From the NCBI GenBank assembly GCA_038373865.1, contig JAXGGA010005162.1:16683-80682 (forward strand): a stretch of DNA of 64,000 bases. Reading direction: 5' to 3'. The notes under the pieces are model-generated. The model was not told where the DNA came from. It ran no database searches and saw nothing but the letters and a program-made list of their open reading frames with translations. Position numbers and translations under genes: made by a program. This DNA is from Uloborus plumipes (Eukaryota > Arthropoda > Arachnida > Araneae > Uloboridae). Shown here piece by piece: positions 1-10,425 of the stretch (its first letter is position 1; each line of letters begins with the position of its first letter).

Positions 1-562
1 AATGGTGTTTCACTTGAATTCGGCCCTATTAGAATAAAAACAATTGTTAGAACTTTTTTATAACACGTATTCAAAATGACAATGGAAAAAAATAACACTC
101 TTTCATTATAAAAAGTTCAATTTAATTAACGTTTTAATTTAAAATCGCAACGGAAAGAAATAAATCTCTTGGAATTTTAAATAGTTTAATAATTTAATTA
201 ACGTTTTGATTCAAAATGCCAACGGTAAGAAATAAATGTCTTGGAATTTTCAATAGTTCAATAATTTAGTTAACGTTTTTATTCAAAATGGCAACGGTAA
301 GAGATAAATGTCTTGGAATCTTTTTAAACAGTTTAATAATTTAACTAACGTTTTTATTCAAAATGGCAACGGTAAGAAATAATGTCTTAGAATTTTAAAT
401 AGTTCAATAATTAAATTAACGTTTTAATTCAAAATGGCAACGGAAAGAAATAAATGTCTTAGAATTTTAAATAGTTCAATAATTTAATTACACTGAAGTG
501 ACAAAAGTCATGGGATAGCAATATGCAAATTTTCAGATGGCAGTAGCATCGCATAGAACAGG

Positions 563-600
563 TATAAATGCGCAGTGCTTTTACAGAGCTTTCATTTCTG
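563..600 (+). promoter_or_regulatory. Possible core promoter of the transposase gene
   Basis: TATAAAT at 563-569 is followed about 30 bp downstream by a TCATT-type initiator-like sequence near 591-597. The transposase ATG lies about 30 bp further on. The spacing fits an RNA polymerase II core promoter inside the transposon. This is sequence resemblance only. Confidence 0.3.
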
Positions 601-630
601 TTCAAGTTATTCATGTGAAGAGGTTTTAAC

Positions 631-1677
631 GTGATGATGACCGCACGACGTGAATTAACAGACTTTGAACGCGGAATGTTAGTTGGAGCTAGACGCATGG
701 GTCATGCCATTTCGGAAATCGTTAGAGAATTCAACATTCCCAGATCCACTGTGTCAAGAGTGTGCCGAGAGTATGAAATTTCAGGCATAACATCCCACCA
801 TGGACAGCGCAGTGGTCGACCGCCTGCACTTAAATATCGAGACCGGCGACGTCTGCAAAGAGTCGTAAATTCTAACAGACAAGCAACACTGCGTCAAATC
901 ACCGTAGAAATCAATGTGGGACGTACAATGGACGTGTCTGCTAGAACTGTGCGGAGAAATTTGGATTTCTTGGGCTATTCCAGCAGAAGACCGACTCGAG
1001 TGCCTTTACTGACAGAACGACATCGCTTGCAGCGACTCTCGTGGGCACGTGAGCATATCGGTTGGTCCCTAGATGAATGGAAAACCGTGGCCTGGTCCGA
1101 TGAGTCACGATTTCAGCTGGTAAGAGCCGATGGTAGGGTTCGAGTGTGGCGCAGACCCCACGAAGCCATGGACCCAAACTGTCAGCAAGGCACTGTTCAA
1201 GCTGGTGGTGGCTCCGTAATGGTGTGGGCTGTTTTTTCATGGCATGGACTTGGTCCTCTAGTGCGACTGGACCGAACATTGACTGGAAATGCTTATGTGC
1301 AGCTACTTGGAGATCACTTGCAGCCATTCATGGACTTCATGTACCCAAACAACGATGGGATTTTTATGGATGACAATGCGCCATGTCACCGGGCCACAAC
1401 TGTTCGCAATTGGTTTGAAGAAAATTCTGGACAATTCCAACGAATGATTTGGCCACCTAGATCGCCCGACATGAATCCCATTGAGCATTTATGGGACACC
1501 ATCGAGAGGTCTGTTCGTGCCCAAAATCCTGCCCCATCAACGCTTTCACAATTATGGACGTCTATCGAGACAGCATGGCTCAATATTCCTGCAGAAGACT
1601 TCCAACGACTTGTTGAGTCCATGCCACGTCGAGTTGTTGCACTTCGCCGGGCAAAAGGAGGGCCGACACGATATTAA
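631..1677 (+). CDS. Tc1/mariner transposase, DD36E type, intact
   Basis: A 348-residue cut-and-paste transposase that would bind the element's TIRs and catalyse excision and TA-targeted integration. Residues ~10-50 form a first helix-turn-helix (IPRSTVSRVCREY). A GRP motif (GRPPAL) lies near 62-67, and a second HTH covers ~70-118. The RNase-H-like catalytic core follows: WSDESRF gives D157, FMDDNAPCH gives D248, and SPDMNPIEHLW gives E285. There are 36 residues between the second D and the E, two more than in classic Tc1 (DD34E). This matches the DD36E 'Incomer' group described in animals. Length is normal for Tc1 transposases and there is no stop or frameshift. Three in-frame Met codons (631, 634, 637) make the exact start uncertain. 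The stop lies just before the right TIR, so the 3' UTR is nearly absent. Confidence 0.96.
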   Translation: MMMTARRELTDFERGMLVGARRMGHAISEIVREFNIPRSTVSRVCREYEISGITSHHGQRSGRPPALKYRDRRRLQRVVNSNRQATLRQITVEINVGRTMDVSARTVRRNLDFLGYSSRRPTRVPLLTERHRLQRLSWAREHIGWSLDEWKTVAWSDESRFQLVRADGRVRVWRRPHEAMDPNCQQGTVQAGGGSVMVWAVFSWHGLGPLVRLDRTLTGNAYVQLLGDHLQPFMDFMYPNNDGIFMDDNAPCHRATTVRNWFEENSGQFQRMIWPPRSPDMNPIEHLWDTIERSVRAQNPAPSTLSQLWTSIETAWLNIPAEDFQRLVESMPRRVVALRRAKGGPTRY

Positions 1678-1800
1678 GAGGTATCCCATGACTTTTGTCA
1701 CTTCAGTGTAAAGTTTTGATTCAAAATGACAACGGAAAGAAATAAATGTCTTGGAATTTAAAAAAGTGCAAAACATTTAATTAACGTTTTGATTAATATC

Positions 1801-2577
1801 TTAGCTAATTAAAGTCGAAGAATTACGCGGTGAGTCTTATTGTCTTTCTTAGAAAATTTCGAATCGAATGGTACTATTCTCTTCGCTCAGCGGTTTTGAG
1901 GAGTTCAAGCTTCAGTCGGACAGACAGACAGACGCGGACAGATTTTAATAGTAGTAATAGTATCTCCATTTCAAAGAATTCATGATTTCCGGGCCCTTTT
2001 TAAATAAAACTATTTAATTAAGCGTGTCACACTGTCGAAACATATGAAATAACTTATTATGAAATCGTTGGCAACAAACCAAATTTCATAAAACGTTTCG
2101 GGCTATTGGCAGGACTCTTTGACCTCATTGAGGCCGCCCAACAGAGTGGATATAAAAGAAACCGATTCTAAGATTAGCTATTTTGAAGTAATCGTATGAG
2201 AATGAGGGTGGGGCTGTTTGAATAATTATGAATCTTAGTTTCAAATGGTATCAGCAAAACGGCATTAGGTGCCTCGATTTCCAAAGACGCTATATTATTT
2301 GAACGTACATGCTCACTAAAGCAGTTTAATGCATTGGAATTGATTTAATAGCACTTTGCATTGATTTTCTTTACGGCAAATTATCTCAATATTGGATTAA
2401 ACCAAGACTTGGGATTTACTCCAAGATTGGGGTAAGATGCCGAAATGCAAGCACTTTCAAGTTATTAATTTTAGTAGGTTGAAAATTATTTTTCAAAGCT
2501 AAACTTATTTTTTATCAATCACAAAAGTCCATATTTTATTGACAAATTGATTGGTTAACAATAATACCAATGTACTA
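1801..2577. other. Non-coding spacer, probably intronic
   Basis: I see no gene here. It holds a short CAGA-type run (about 1919-1940) and AT-rich sequence. If the KIF26-like gene is intact, this lies in an intron 3' of exon 7383-7580. Confidence 0.5.
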
Positions 2578-3909
2578 TCTCTACTAATAATAAAGCTGAA
2601 GGTGGTTCTGTCTGTCCTTCTTTCTTTCTTTCTTTCTGTCTGTCTGTCACGCGCGTAGCGCCAAAACCGTTCGGTCGATTTTCATGCCACTTGGCACAAA
2701 ATTAGTTTGTAGCATGTAGTTTTGCACCTCGAAGCGATTTTTCGAACATTCCATTTCGTTCTTTTTCTATTCGAATTCTTAGAGGAAATTCGATAAAATA
2801 GGAAAGAAATATTCCATACACATTTTCAAGTCTTATGTCATTCGAAAGCTTGAAATTTTCTGCACAAAATGACGTTTTCTCGAAGTTTCTACGATCATCA
2901 GGAGAGCTGTAACAATTGTTTTTAGAATCCCGAAATTCAAGGCTTACCTTCAGTAAAGCAAGCCAAACGATTCTAAAATGGCTTTGCTCGCGAATAAAAT
3001 TTGTTTGAAAATAGAGATGAAATGAATTATTTTATCAACGGAAATCAACTTTTCATGTTGTTACCATGATTACGTTTTTATTTCGTTCTTTTTCCCTTAA
3101 TAATTTTAAAAATGTATTTGTTTTTGTAACAATCCAAACTCCAAGCCTTATAAAAATTAGTCAAATGAAATATTAAAAACCGTGATAAGATGGCACCTGT
3201 CAATCAAATGAGAAATCGAGTCCTTTCCTTAAAATACAGGATACCATTCTAAATTTATCGTCTGCAAAACATATTTTACTTCATTATTAATTTATTTCAA
3301 TATAAATTGCAGCAAATGGCTTGAGTGAACGAATTTAGCTTTTAATTTATCGTTTGCTGGTTGATCTTTGTCGATGTTTATTGTTTTTATTATCATTGTG
3401 AAGAATAATGCACGAAATTTCTATGACTAATACTTAAAATTTTTAGGATCAGTTGAGTTTAAAAGAAAAAATTGCTCCAAATATACTTTTGCAATGTGAT
3501 TATTTATTGTTGGACTGTAATTTGCAGCAATAATTGCATTTAATAAATAATGAAAGACAATATTAAAAATTATTTTTTGGCGACTTTTTTACAATTTGGC
3601 ATTCAATTCTATTTCAGTATATTTACTTCTATCTTATTGCGATATTGCAACGTTCTTTCTAAAGTATGTCATTTCGGAAAATGTATTATTTTGTTTTTGA
3701 AGTTAGGAAAGAAAACTTTCTTCTTCTTTTAAACTTTGGTAAGATTTCTGTTGGTTTCTGTGAGCAACAAAATTTTTCTTATTTTTTCTTTTGGCTTATT
3801 TTTGTGCACCTATCTTTGGGGTTGCATTCGAATGTCCCCAAGGGGGTGATTTACCCCTTTTATGGGGTAATCAGGGCTTTCAATGCAGACCAAAGTGATA
3901 TGAATTGGT

Positions 3910-4045
3910 GCGACCACTTGGCGATATCTCGCCAAGCTTTTGGTCACCAAGTGTTTGACGCCAATTTGGCGACATATCACCAAGTTGGCAATAAATTTAG
4001 CGAAAAAAATTTTTTTTTGGGTTCAATTTGGCGCTATTGGCGATA
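3910..4045. repeat. TTGGCG/CGCCAA-rich palindromic block inside Helitron copy 1
   Basis: TTGGCG and its complement CGCCAA recur in both orientations, including the near-palindrome TTGGCGATATCTCGCCAA around 3917-3934. Copy 2 has the same block at about 21890-22000. It lies ~350-450 bp from the 3' end and could be a structural or protein-binding element. Confidence 0.55.
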
Positions 4046-4355
4046 TTTTGCGAAAAATCTACTGAATGATGTTAAAATCGGCGATATTTAGGAGATTAAT
4101 CATTGTAAAACATTTTTTTGCATTGTTTCGTGGCAAACTAGGGATGCAAATGTTTGAATTGTTATCTTACTCACTTCAAGCACTATTTTAGCACTTAAGG
4201 CATCTACTAAGAAATTTACACGTAAAAGGAAGTAGTGTAGGGTCCATACCAAATTTTTATATCATACTTTGAAGGAATTATAGTTGAATTATAACTAAAA
4301 TAGAGTATTTTTTCTGCTATATCATTTTTTTACAAATGAACTTTTAATTTTATAC

Positions 4356-4384
4356 CACGGGCAAAGCCGTGTGGGTACCGCTAG
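4356..4384 (+). other. Helitron 3' terminal hairpin and CTAG end
   Basis: A stem CACGG/CCGTG with a 6-nt loop (4356-4371), then nine bases, then CTAG. The same structure and spacing occur at 22309-22337. Such a hairpin is thought to act as the rolling-circle termination signal in this superfamily. Confidence 0.85.
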
Positions 4385-6774
4385 TTTTATATAAAGTAAA
4401 GTTAAAAACTTCGGCGTCTACGCCGATCTACCCTACTCTTTTTGAATCACCCTGTATAATACTCACGGTTCTTAAAAAGTCTTCGTATGCGCTAATGATA
4501 GTTTTACACATCAAAGTTTCAATTCTTTGAGATATCTTCTTAATTTAGAATTTAAAACCCAAAACTTGTCATATTTGACAAAGATAGTACTTTTTTTAGA
4601 AAATGATCAGCATGTTTTCTTTTAGCATATACTGATCTTAGTGCATCTAATTAATCGAAAAGGTTTACAACTTGTAACAAATAAGCGCTACAATATTTTA
4701 AAAAACAAAGATATAGCCTGAAAGCTTATAAATTAGTATGAATTCAAAATACTTATATCAAGCTCTTTATTGCATAACATTTGCATATTATTTCAAACCA
4801 AACGTCTTTTTTGTGATTACAATTAGACTGGATTTAATTAATTTCAAAAAACGAAACAATCACCAATTAATGAACAACTAACATCTATTATCGAAGCGCG
4901 TGTTTTCATCGAGAAATACCCTTTATTATGCTTTGAACTGCACATAGTTTCCCAAGAGTAGAATTAAATTATAAGTATTCCTTTGAAGAGGAAACATCAT
5001 CATTGAATGTACACAGATGACAGTTTAAGAAAAACACAGCCTGACACCGTCTTAAAAATCCTTTTACACGATGCTACTAACTAAATACACGTTTCTATGA
5101 ATACGATCAAAATAGAATTCCGCTTTGCTGAAAAAACAAAGAATAATCGTCAACCTAGTCACATAAAACAATTACTGAAAAACCCAGAGCATTTTTCTTC
5201 AGAAATTCTCCAATTAAATTACGCCAGCTAAACTCGAAAGCAAGTTGAGATGAAAAACTAACACTCAACTCGTTTCCTGATTAAGTAGGCGACAAAATAA
5301 ACTGAAGACACCGTTGCGATTAATTAGTAATAAGAAAATATCGCAACAATATATTCTCAGCGCTCCTACGTCTTAATCCTCGAAAGCTATTCCAAACACA
5401 CACACCTTTACAGAACATTTCATTATCTGTCTCTGGTGTAACAAAAGAATTACAAATTTAACGAGAGTTCTTATTCTTTGGAAAGACTAAGATTAATTAG
5501 AAGGGATAATGCACTGAAACGCGTCTTCTTTAGAGGTGATTTTTTAGCTTCGGCAGAAAATCTTCGGTATTAGATTGCGTGCTGTGTTAAAAATCAATTG
5601 ACAATGATGAATATCCTATCTTAAAGCTTAAATCTTCTTTAGATCTAAAATTTGCAAACATGCAGCGAGGAAAAAAATGTTTGCTGTCATCAGCTCATAA
5701 TCTGAGTTTTTCTTTAAGCGCTGTTCCGTAATTTGTTTAGGCAATTTTTAAATTGAAAGGTTACACGGGGGATTTTTATTTAGAAAAATATATTTGCTGA
5801 ACGAGATAAATTGGGCTGTTTTCACGATGTTAATGTAAATAAATTGAGTGCTCTCTTCGGCTGAGCTTGAAGTGGAAGCGAATGTAAGAAAGGTGTGTAA
5901 AACCTACCGTAATAAAACTAATATAAAGCGACTTTTATTTTCTTATTCATTGTACGGTAAAGAAGTAATACTTTTATTTCGTTTGGTGATTAAAACTAAT
6001 TTGAAAATAAAGATAAGAATAATGAAATATTTCTGAATTTAATAGTGTGCACCATATTATAAACTATCTGAACTCAGTAGTACAGGCCAGAAATGGGAAG
6101 GTAGTAACTGCTCAAGGTAGTTTGGTTCTTTAGTCCTTACATGAATATGATAATATCCTAGAATAGGCAATATGAGGAAGCGAAGGGCTATGAAGTGAAC
6201 ACCAAATACTCCTCCTTGACACATCTCTGGCTGTATTGCACTTTGCACTCACCGAGATAGAGGGTGATTGAGCATGTACGGGATAGTATTTTATATACAT
6301 TCAGCGGCATTATCAAAGAAATATTTATCACGCACTAAATTTTTGTTTCGGTACGAGTGTAATATACCACTGATATTCTCGAGCTTGGAAGTTGATGTTA
6401 CATGGCTCATGTTGCCCCATTTTGGACTCCCAAACTTAAATTCATATGCGACGATTTCTCAGCTAACTATACATAGATCGACCGAACGGATCGATTCCCC
6501 TGTTCTTTAGTCAGTAGAGAATTTACAGACTTGAGTGCCTATCGCAATTCAGTTTTCATGGACACTTTGTCCACAGGGCTACAACAAATCTGCTCAAAGC
6601 CAAATGCCGGACACCCACTCTTAGAAATACTACATAAAGGCAAATTTTCTCCTTGCTTCTCTATATCAATACAAAATCTAAAAAAATACTGCATCTTGCA
6701 CGATGTAGTTAAGATGAGGCTTTTGAGTCGTTAAAACACAAAGTAAAATAAATTTAATCAGTCTTTTTTGCCAT
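4385..6774. other. Non-coding, AT-rich; possible mariner end at 4437-4460
   Basis: No gene is supportable. Around 4437-4460 the sequence TTTTTGAATCACCCTGTATA resembles the outer end of a mariner-like element, but no partner end was found. The rest (about 4470-6774) has no motif or repeat I can name. Confidence 0.4.
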
Positions 6775-7047
6775 CAGGGACTGATACAATTTAGAGGCAA
6801 TTAGAACGAGCACCCCTTCCCTTAGGAACTTTCCGTCTGCAAATTTCCTATATCGAAGTTCAAAAAAGCATAATTAGAGTGTTGTTGATGCTAGGGAAAG
6901 GGAAGTTTAGTGCTCTCCTTCCGGAACTTTTTCCGAATTGAAGTCCGAAACATTTGTGCTATTTGTAAACCAGAATATATAGTAAAGGAAAAAAAAAAAC
7001 AAAAATTAATTGGCCCCTCCCTTGAAACATTTCTGGATCCATCCCTG
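6775..7047. mobile_element. hAT-type MITE
   Basis: 273 bp. The left end reads CAGGGACTGATAC and the reverse-complemented right end CAGGGATGGATCC, so the TIRs are imperfect. The flanks are TTTGCCAT (6767-6774) and ATTGCCAT (7048-7055), an 8-bp target duplication with one mismatch, as expected of hAT elements. There is no transposase. Confidence 0.75.
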
Positions 7048-7105
7048 ATTGCCATAAACAGTAAATGTTGTCGAAACGCCATTTACTTTAGTTCAGCTCA
7101 ACAAA

Positions 7106-7366
7106 CAATGGCGTTTCCAAGGGGGCAGCTAAGGGCTTAAGCCCCTGCCAGAAGCATCAAGATAAGCTCCCTTGATTGGACCAAACTCCTTGAAATGCGT
7201 TTTTTTAAACTAGATTTTTGGAAATATGCCAAGACATAGCCCCCCAACCCTGTTTTCAATTTCACCAAAAACGACTGCAGTTTCTTGTTTATAACTTCAA
7301 ATTCGAAAACTTTCCAAAGGTTTCCACTTAACTCCTCCGAGGAAAAAAATCCTGGGTGCGCCACTG
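7106..7366. mobile_element. hAT-type MITE next to a KIF26 splice donor
   Basis: 261 bp. The left end reads CAATGGCGTTTCCAAGG and the reverse-complemented right end CAGTGGCGCACCCAGGA. The flanks TCAACAAA (7098-7105) and CCAACAAA (7367-7374) form an 8-bp target duplication with one mismatch. It contains the 12-bp palindrome GGGCTTAAGCCC near 7132-7143. The element ends only 16 nt inside the intron that follows the exon at 7383-7580. Confidence 0.78.
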
Positions 7367-7382
7367 CCAACAAATGACGTAC

Positions 7383-7580
7383 CTGATTGTCATCTGGAGA
7401 GAAAACAGCGTCGAAGGCGAACATTTTGGGAGCAGCCACCCCGGCTAATCTTTCCCCAGATGTGTCTTGGCCGCAGACCGTCGGGTCGTAGAGGGTCACC
7501 TGCTTCTTCCTGCTGTCCACCGTCATGTAGGAAGAGTCTGCCGCTTCGTTCGAAGGACACATGCGGAGCATCACCTTGAT
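7383..7580 (-). CDS. KIF26-like: KIF26-like kinesin, exon at the start of the motor domain
   Basis: An internal exon of 198 nt, 66 codons, phase 0 at both ends. The acceptor is ...ATCTTTCAG| and the donor is CAG|GTACGT. The peptide runs IKVMLRMCPS...RKKQVTLYDP...PKMFAFDAVFSPDD, matching the first strands of the motor domain of KIF26A/KIF26B and related atypical kinesins. These bind microtubules and have lost normal ATPase cycling (family knowledge). It joins in frame to exon 9158-9320 to give GVGK|IKVMLRMCP, the family's usual junction. The P-loop lies in the next exon, which is not found in 1-7382, so the following intron exceeds 7.3 kb. Reading through both splice sites would stay open, so the borders rest on splice signals and similarity. 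Confidence 0.92.
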
Positions 7581-9157
7581 CTGAAAGATTTTGGTGGTCA
7601 TTAGCTTCAAAAATTAATGTAGGCATTGTTTATAAAACATATCAATTTGTTTCACGCATTTAGTGCATGTGAAGTATTTAGAACAGAACTGGATCAAGTC
7701 TATTTCAATATACAGTCGAACCTGCTTAATGGAATAGCCATTTTGCCACGTAAAAATTTTCTAATAAGCGGGATATTTCATGGGCTGGATATTTTTTTAA
7801 CCGATATTCCAATAAGCGGGCTCGACTGTACTGCAATTAGCTCTGGACATAGTAGATTTTGGCAACGAAATGTGGCATCATAAATGAAGCGCTTACAGCT
7901 GAAGTGGATAAGTGGAAATGTATTAGATCGACTTTAGCTCTGAATACTTTATACATTAGAGAGTAAGAACTGTTAAAGATTCTAACGAGATTGTATAGAA
8001 TTGCTTTATATCTATCATGCCTTAGTTTTACTCATAATTAAGCTGCTGACAGCAAAAGTGATGTAGGTCAATAAATAAATTTGAAAGGTTTGGTTGAATG
8101 GTTAAACAACTAAATGGTTAAGTAACAACTTTTTCACAAAACAATACTGCTGCTTTGTTTTGAGTATACTGTGTATAGGCTACTGGTTAAACCTTGGTAG
8201 AATCTACTTTTGATGGATTAGAATGAAGTTAAAACTAATTTCTAATGGTGTAAATACAGATTAAAAAAATACTTACACTAATTTTATGTGCTCCCAAACA
8301 CTAAACTAAAAAGAATTCAGTTTAAATATAAGTAAAGTCCGAGTAATTTTGATCCTTACTTTCTTAATTTTAAACTGATCTAACCATAATAATATTTTGG
8401 TCAATTTTGGCAAAAACGTTGGACTAATGAAAAAGTGTTGCATAGTTTTTTAAACGGTAAAAAATAGTACTTTCAAAAACCATTTGAAATGAATTATTAG
8501 CTTGGGTTGAAATTTTATCAATTCAAACAAAACCAAACTTGGTACCAAACTTTGAATAAAAAAAAATTAATTAATTAATAAACGTCTAAATTTCAGTATT
8601 TTTGAATTATACAATGAGTGGAGCAGTGTAACTGTTTATTTGAGTGAAATTACCTGAACGAGTATAGCCTAAAAAAATATAATAAAACGATATTGTTTCG
8701 ACGAAAAATGGTGCTTATGAATTTCCAAAGTGAAATTCCAAAAGAGAAAAAAGAAAATATTACCTATACTTGTACATTTAGAATAAAAAAAACTAAAGTA
8801 ATTTAAAAAATCTAGTTCAAAAGAGTTGGGACTAGAGGAGTAAATACATATATTCTAAATGCAAAATAAAGTTTAAAAGTTTTAGTGATCATTGGAAAAA
8901 AAAGAAAAAAAATAGCGAAGTGGTGTAGTAAAAATTAAATTAGAATTATAAACATTTCGAATTGAAAAAAAAAAAAAAAAAAAACACTAAAACGATCATT
9001 TGCTAAAACAATTGGTTTAAAGAAAATATTAACAAAGGAGAAGTCAAGCAACTTAATTCATTTCTGAGAAATTTAAATTACATATTTCGCAATCAAGATT
9101 GATATGAAAGAATATTTCCCAGAAAAATGAACTACAGAAGCAAGGAAACGGACTTAC
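7581..9157 (-). other. KIF26-like intron (1577 bp)
   Basis: A minus-strand intron from donor AAA|GTAAGT (9157) to acceptor TTTCAG| (7581). It is AT-rich with several A-runs (for example around 8960-8985) and one pogo-like MITE at 7713-7828. No other feature is seen. Confidence 0.85.
7713..7828. mobile_element. pogo/Tigger-like MITE
   Basis: 116 bp between TA dinucleotides (7711-7712, 7829-7830). The left end reads CAGTCGAACCTGCTTAAT and the reverse-complemented right end CAGTCGAGCCCGCTTATT, giving TIRs typical of pogo/Tigger MITEs. A diverged, expanded relative lies at 26305-26518. Confidence 0.78.
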
Positions 9158-9320
9158 TTTTCCAACTCCAGTCACTTCCTTTCTTCCTGTAGTCCTCAAT
9201 AATCCGGGAGGAACAGGTGGTGGATGAGTTTTGATTACTTCGCGAAAATTCGTTCGAAATCGTGATTGTTCGGTGCTTTTCTTCTTCTTTTTCGCCGACA
9301 AATTTAGTCGCTGAGATGCC
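9158..9320 (-). CDS. KIF26-like: KIF26-like kinesin, exon preceding the motor domain
   Basis: A 163-nt exon with acceptor TTGTACTTGCAG| and donor AAA|GTAAGT. Its first base completes an Arg codon begun by exon 26580-26914 (AG|G), and 54 codons follow, ending in phase 0. The peptide has a basic run (LSAKKKKKST), then THPPPVPPGLLR and TGVGK. The PPPVPPGLLR...GVGK string directly before the motor core is characteristic of KIF26 proteins. An alternative reading frame through the same bases is also open but lacks any KIF26 similarity. The 17.26-kb intron upstream separates it from exon 26580-26914. Confidence 0.9.
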
Positions 9321-9518
9321 CTGCAAGTACAAGCGGTAGGAATTCAATTACTGGGAACGTGAGAAAGATTAATATTATGTCTTCACCAAAAATACTCAAT
9401 AACGTTTAGGCAAAAAAATCCTGAATATCGTTCAAAAAATTAGAAAAAGACGCTTTTAGAGTTAATCAAACTAAAAAGAAGATTTTTCAAAACAATGGAA
9501 TATCCTCTAAGTTTACAT

Positions 9519-9900
9519 GCACTTATAATACATCAACATGTAATGTAAAATTTTTAAATACCTTTGTGCATAAATGTAAAGGATAAATACAACGTTAAAA
9601 AAGCACAAATGCGCGGGGATACTGCAGACACGTATTTCGGCGTTACAAAGCACGTTTTTTTTTCAATAAAAAAGTATGAGCTCATGGATTAGCCTTTAAT
9701 AATAAATATATTACTTGTATATTTTCAAATAGCGTGAATTTTATTTTTAATTCAGAGTCACATAAAAATAACTGAAACACTTATAATACATCAACATGTA
9801 ATATAGTTTAGACTTTAGTATTAAAAAATAGTATTAAATATATTACTTTTATATTTTTAAAGAACGGGAATTTTTTATATTTTATTCATAGTTACATACA
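9519..9900. repeat. Short direct duplication, ~260-bp offset
   Basis: CACTTATAATACATCAACAT occurs at about 9520 and again at 9778. The following AT-rich text containing ATATATTACTT...TAT is also repeated (about 9703-9765 and 9836-9895). It looks like a local, diverged duplication. Confidence 0.6.
9558..9680. repeat. Interspersed repeat fragment related to 28815-28930
   Basis: It shares in order CCTTTGTG, AATACAACGTTAA, GCACAAA, CTGCAGACACGT(A/G)TTTCGG and a TTTTTTCAAT..A..AGTGAGCT-like tail with 28815-28930. At that locus an inverted partner is also present. The family is unknown. Confidence 0.6.
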
Positions 9901-10088
9901 CACATACAAACCCACATGTGAAACTAATGAAAGCGTACTCAAATAGTGCGTTTTGTGAATAGTTTAATGATGGTATGAGGTAAATAAAAATTAATTTCGA
10001 GGAATCTTTAAACACTGACATTATTTTATAATCTGCATAAAGATGTGGGAGTTAAAAAGAAATATCACGTATCCACAGCAAAAATTTC

Positions 10089-10425
10089 ATGCATCAGTTT
10101 TAGAAGTACAAACAGCCCCTTTTTTCATTGAACGTAACTAAAGCAACTCAGCCTTCAGCTATGATTTTTTTTAATTGACTTTTCTTTGTGCAGACAAAAA
10201 GGTTTTAATACTTCAGAACAGCAGCATTAGTTTCTTGAATAAATATGATGTGAAAATGATGATGCAATGACAGTTCATGCATAAGTTTCAGAAATGCAAA
10301 CAACCAGTTTTTTTTTTAAAGCAACTTAGCCTTCAGGTATATTTTTTTAAATTAACATTTCCTTGTGCAAATAAAAAGTGTTTAAATGCTTCACAGAACA
10401 TCAATATTAACATTATTATGGAAAA
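10089..10425. repeat. Tandem duplication, ~187-bp period
   Basis: Segment 10089-10240 (CATGCATCAGTTT, GCAACTCAGCCTTCAG, TTTCTTTGTGCAGACAAAAAG) is repeated in diverged form at 10276-10425 (CATGCATAAGTTT, GCAACTTAGCCTTCAG, TTTCCTTGTGCAAATAAAAAG). Confidence 0.7.

Larger units (their letters stand above)
491..1708 (+). mobile_element. Complete Tc1/mariner (DD36E) DNA transposon
   Basis: A 1218-bp element with perfect 27-bp terminal inverted repeats at 491-517 and 1682-1708, beginning CACTGAAGTGACAAAAGTCA. It is flanked by TA on both sides (489-490 and 1709-1710), the TA target duplication of the Tc1/mariner superfamily. It holds one intact transposase gene (631-1677). Intact TIRs, TSD and reading frame imply recent insertion and possible autonomy. 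The host sequence is a minisatellite whose unit resumes after the element. Confidence 0.97.
60..1800. repeat. ~72-bp minisatellite, interrupted by a Tc1 element
   Basis: A tandem repeat whose unit contains ACGTTTT(A/G)ATTCAAAATGGC, then AACGG(A/T)AAGAAATAAATGTCTT, then an AT-rich tail with AGTTCAATAATTTAATTA. The ACG anchor recurs at about 65, 129, 201, 273, 348, 419, then 1711 (as AAG) and 1783. Most spacings are 71-75 bp. The Tc1-like element at 491-1708 splits one unit exactly at its TA, so the array is older than the insertion. Units differ by a few substitutions and small indels. Confidence 0.9.
2578..4384 (+). mobile_element. Non-autonomous Helitron, copy 1
   Basis: It starts TCTCTACTAATAATAAAGCT directly after an A (2577) and ends in CTAG (4381-4384) directly before a T. 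These are the A|T target, 5'-TC and 3'-CTRR hallmarks of Helitrons. A hairpin (CACGG/CCGTG, 4356-4371) lies 9 nt before the CTAG end. There are no TIRs and no target duplication. A second copy at 20617-22337 shares about 515 bp at the 5' side and about 745 bp at the 3' side. About 540 bp in the middle (roughly 3095-3640) are absent from copy 2. No Rep/helicase coding region is present. Low-complexity (TTCT)n/(GTCT)n follows the 5' end. Confidence 0.9.

Noticed and set aside
60..480. CRISPR-like array
   Set aside because: The repeats are contiguous without unique spacers and the genome is eukaryotic; it is a minisatellite.
3666..4091. 141-codon open frame on the plus strand
   Set aside because: It lies in the 3' part of Helitron copy 1; the matching region of copy 2 does not keep the frame and the peptide has no recognisable domain.
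7137..7610. 157-codon minus-strand frame as a single gene
   Set aside because: Only 7383-7580 matches KIF26; the ends run into intron and a hAT MITE. Splice signals define the real exon.
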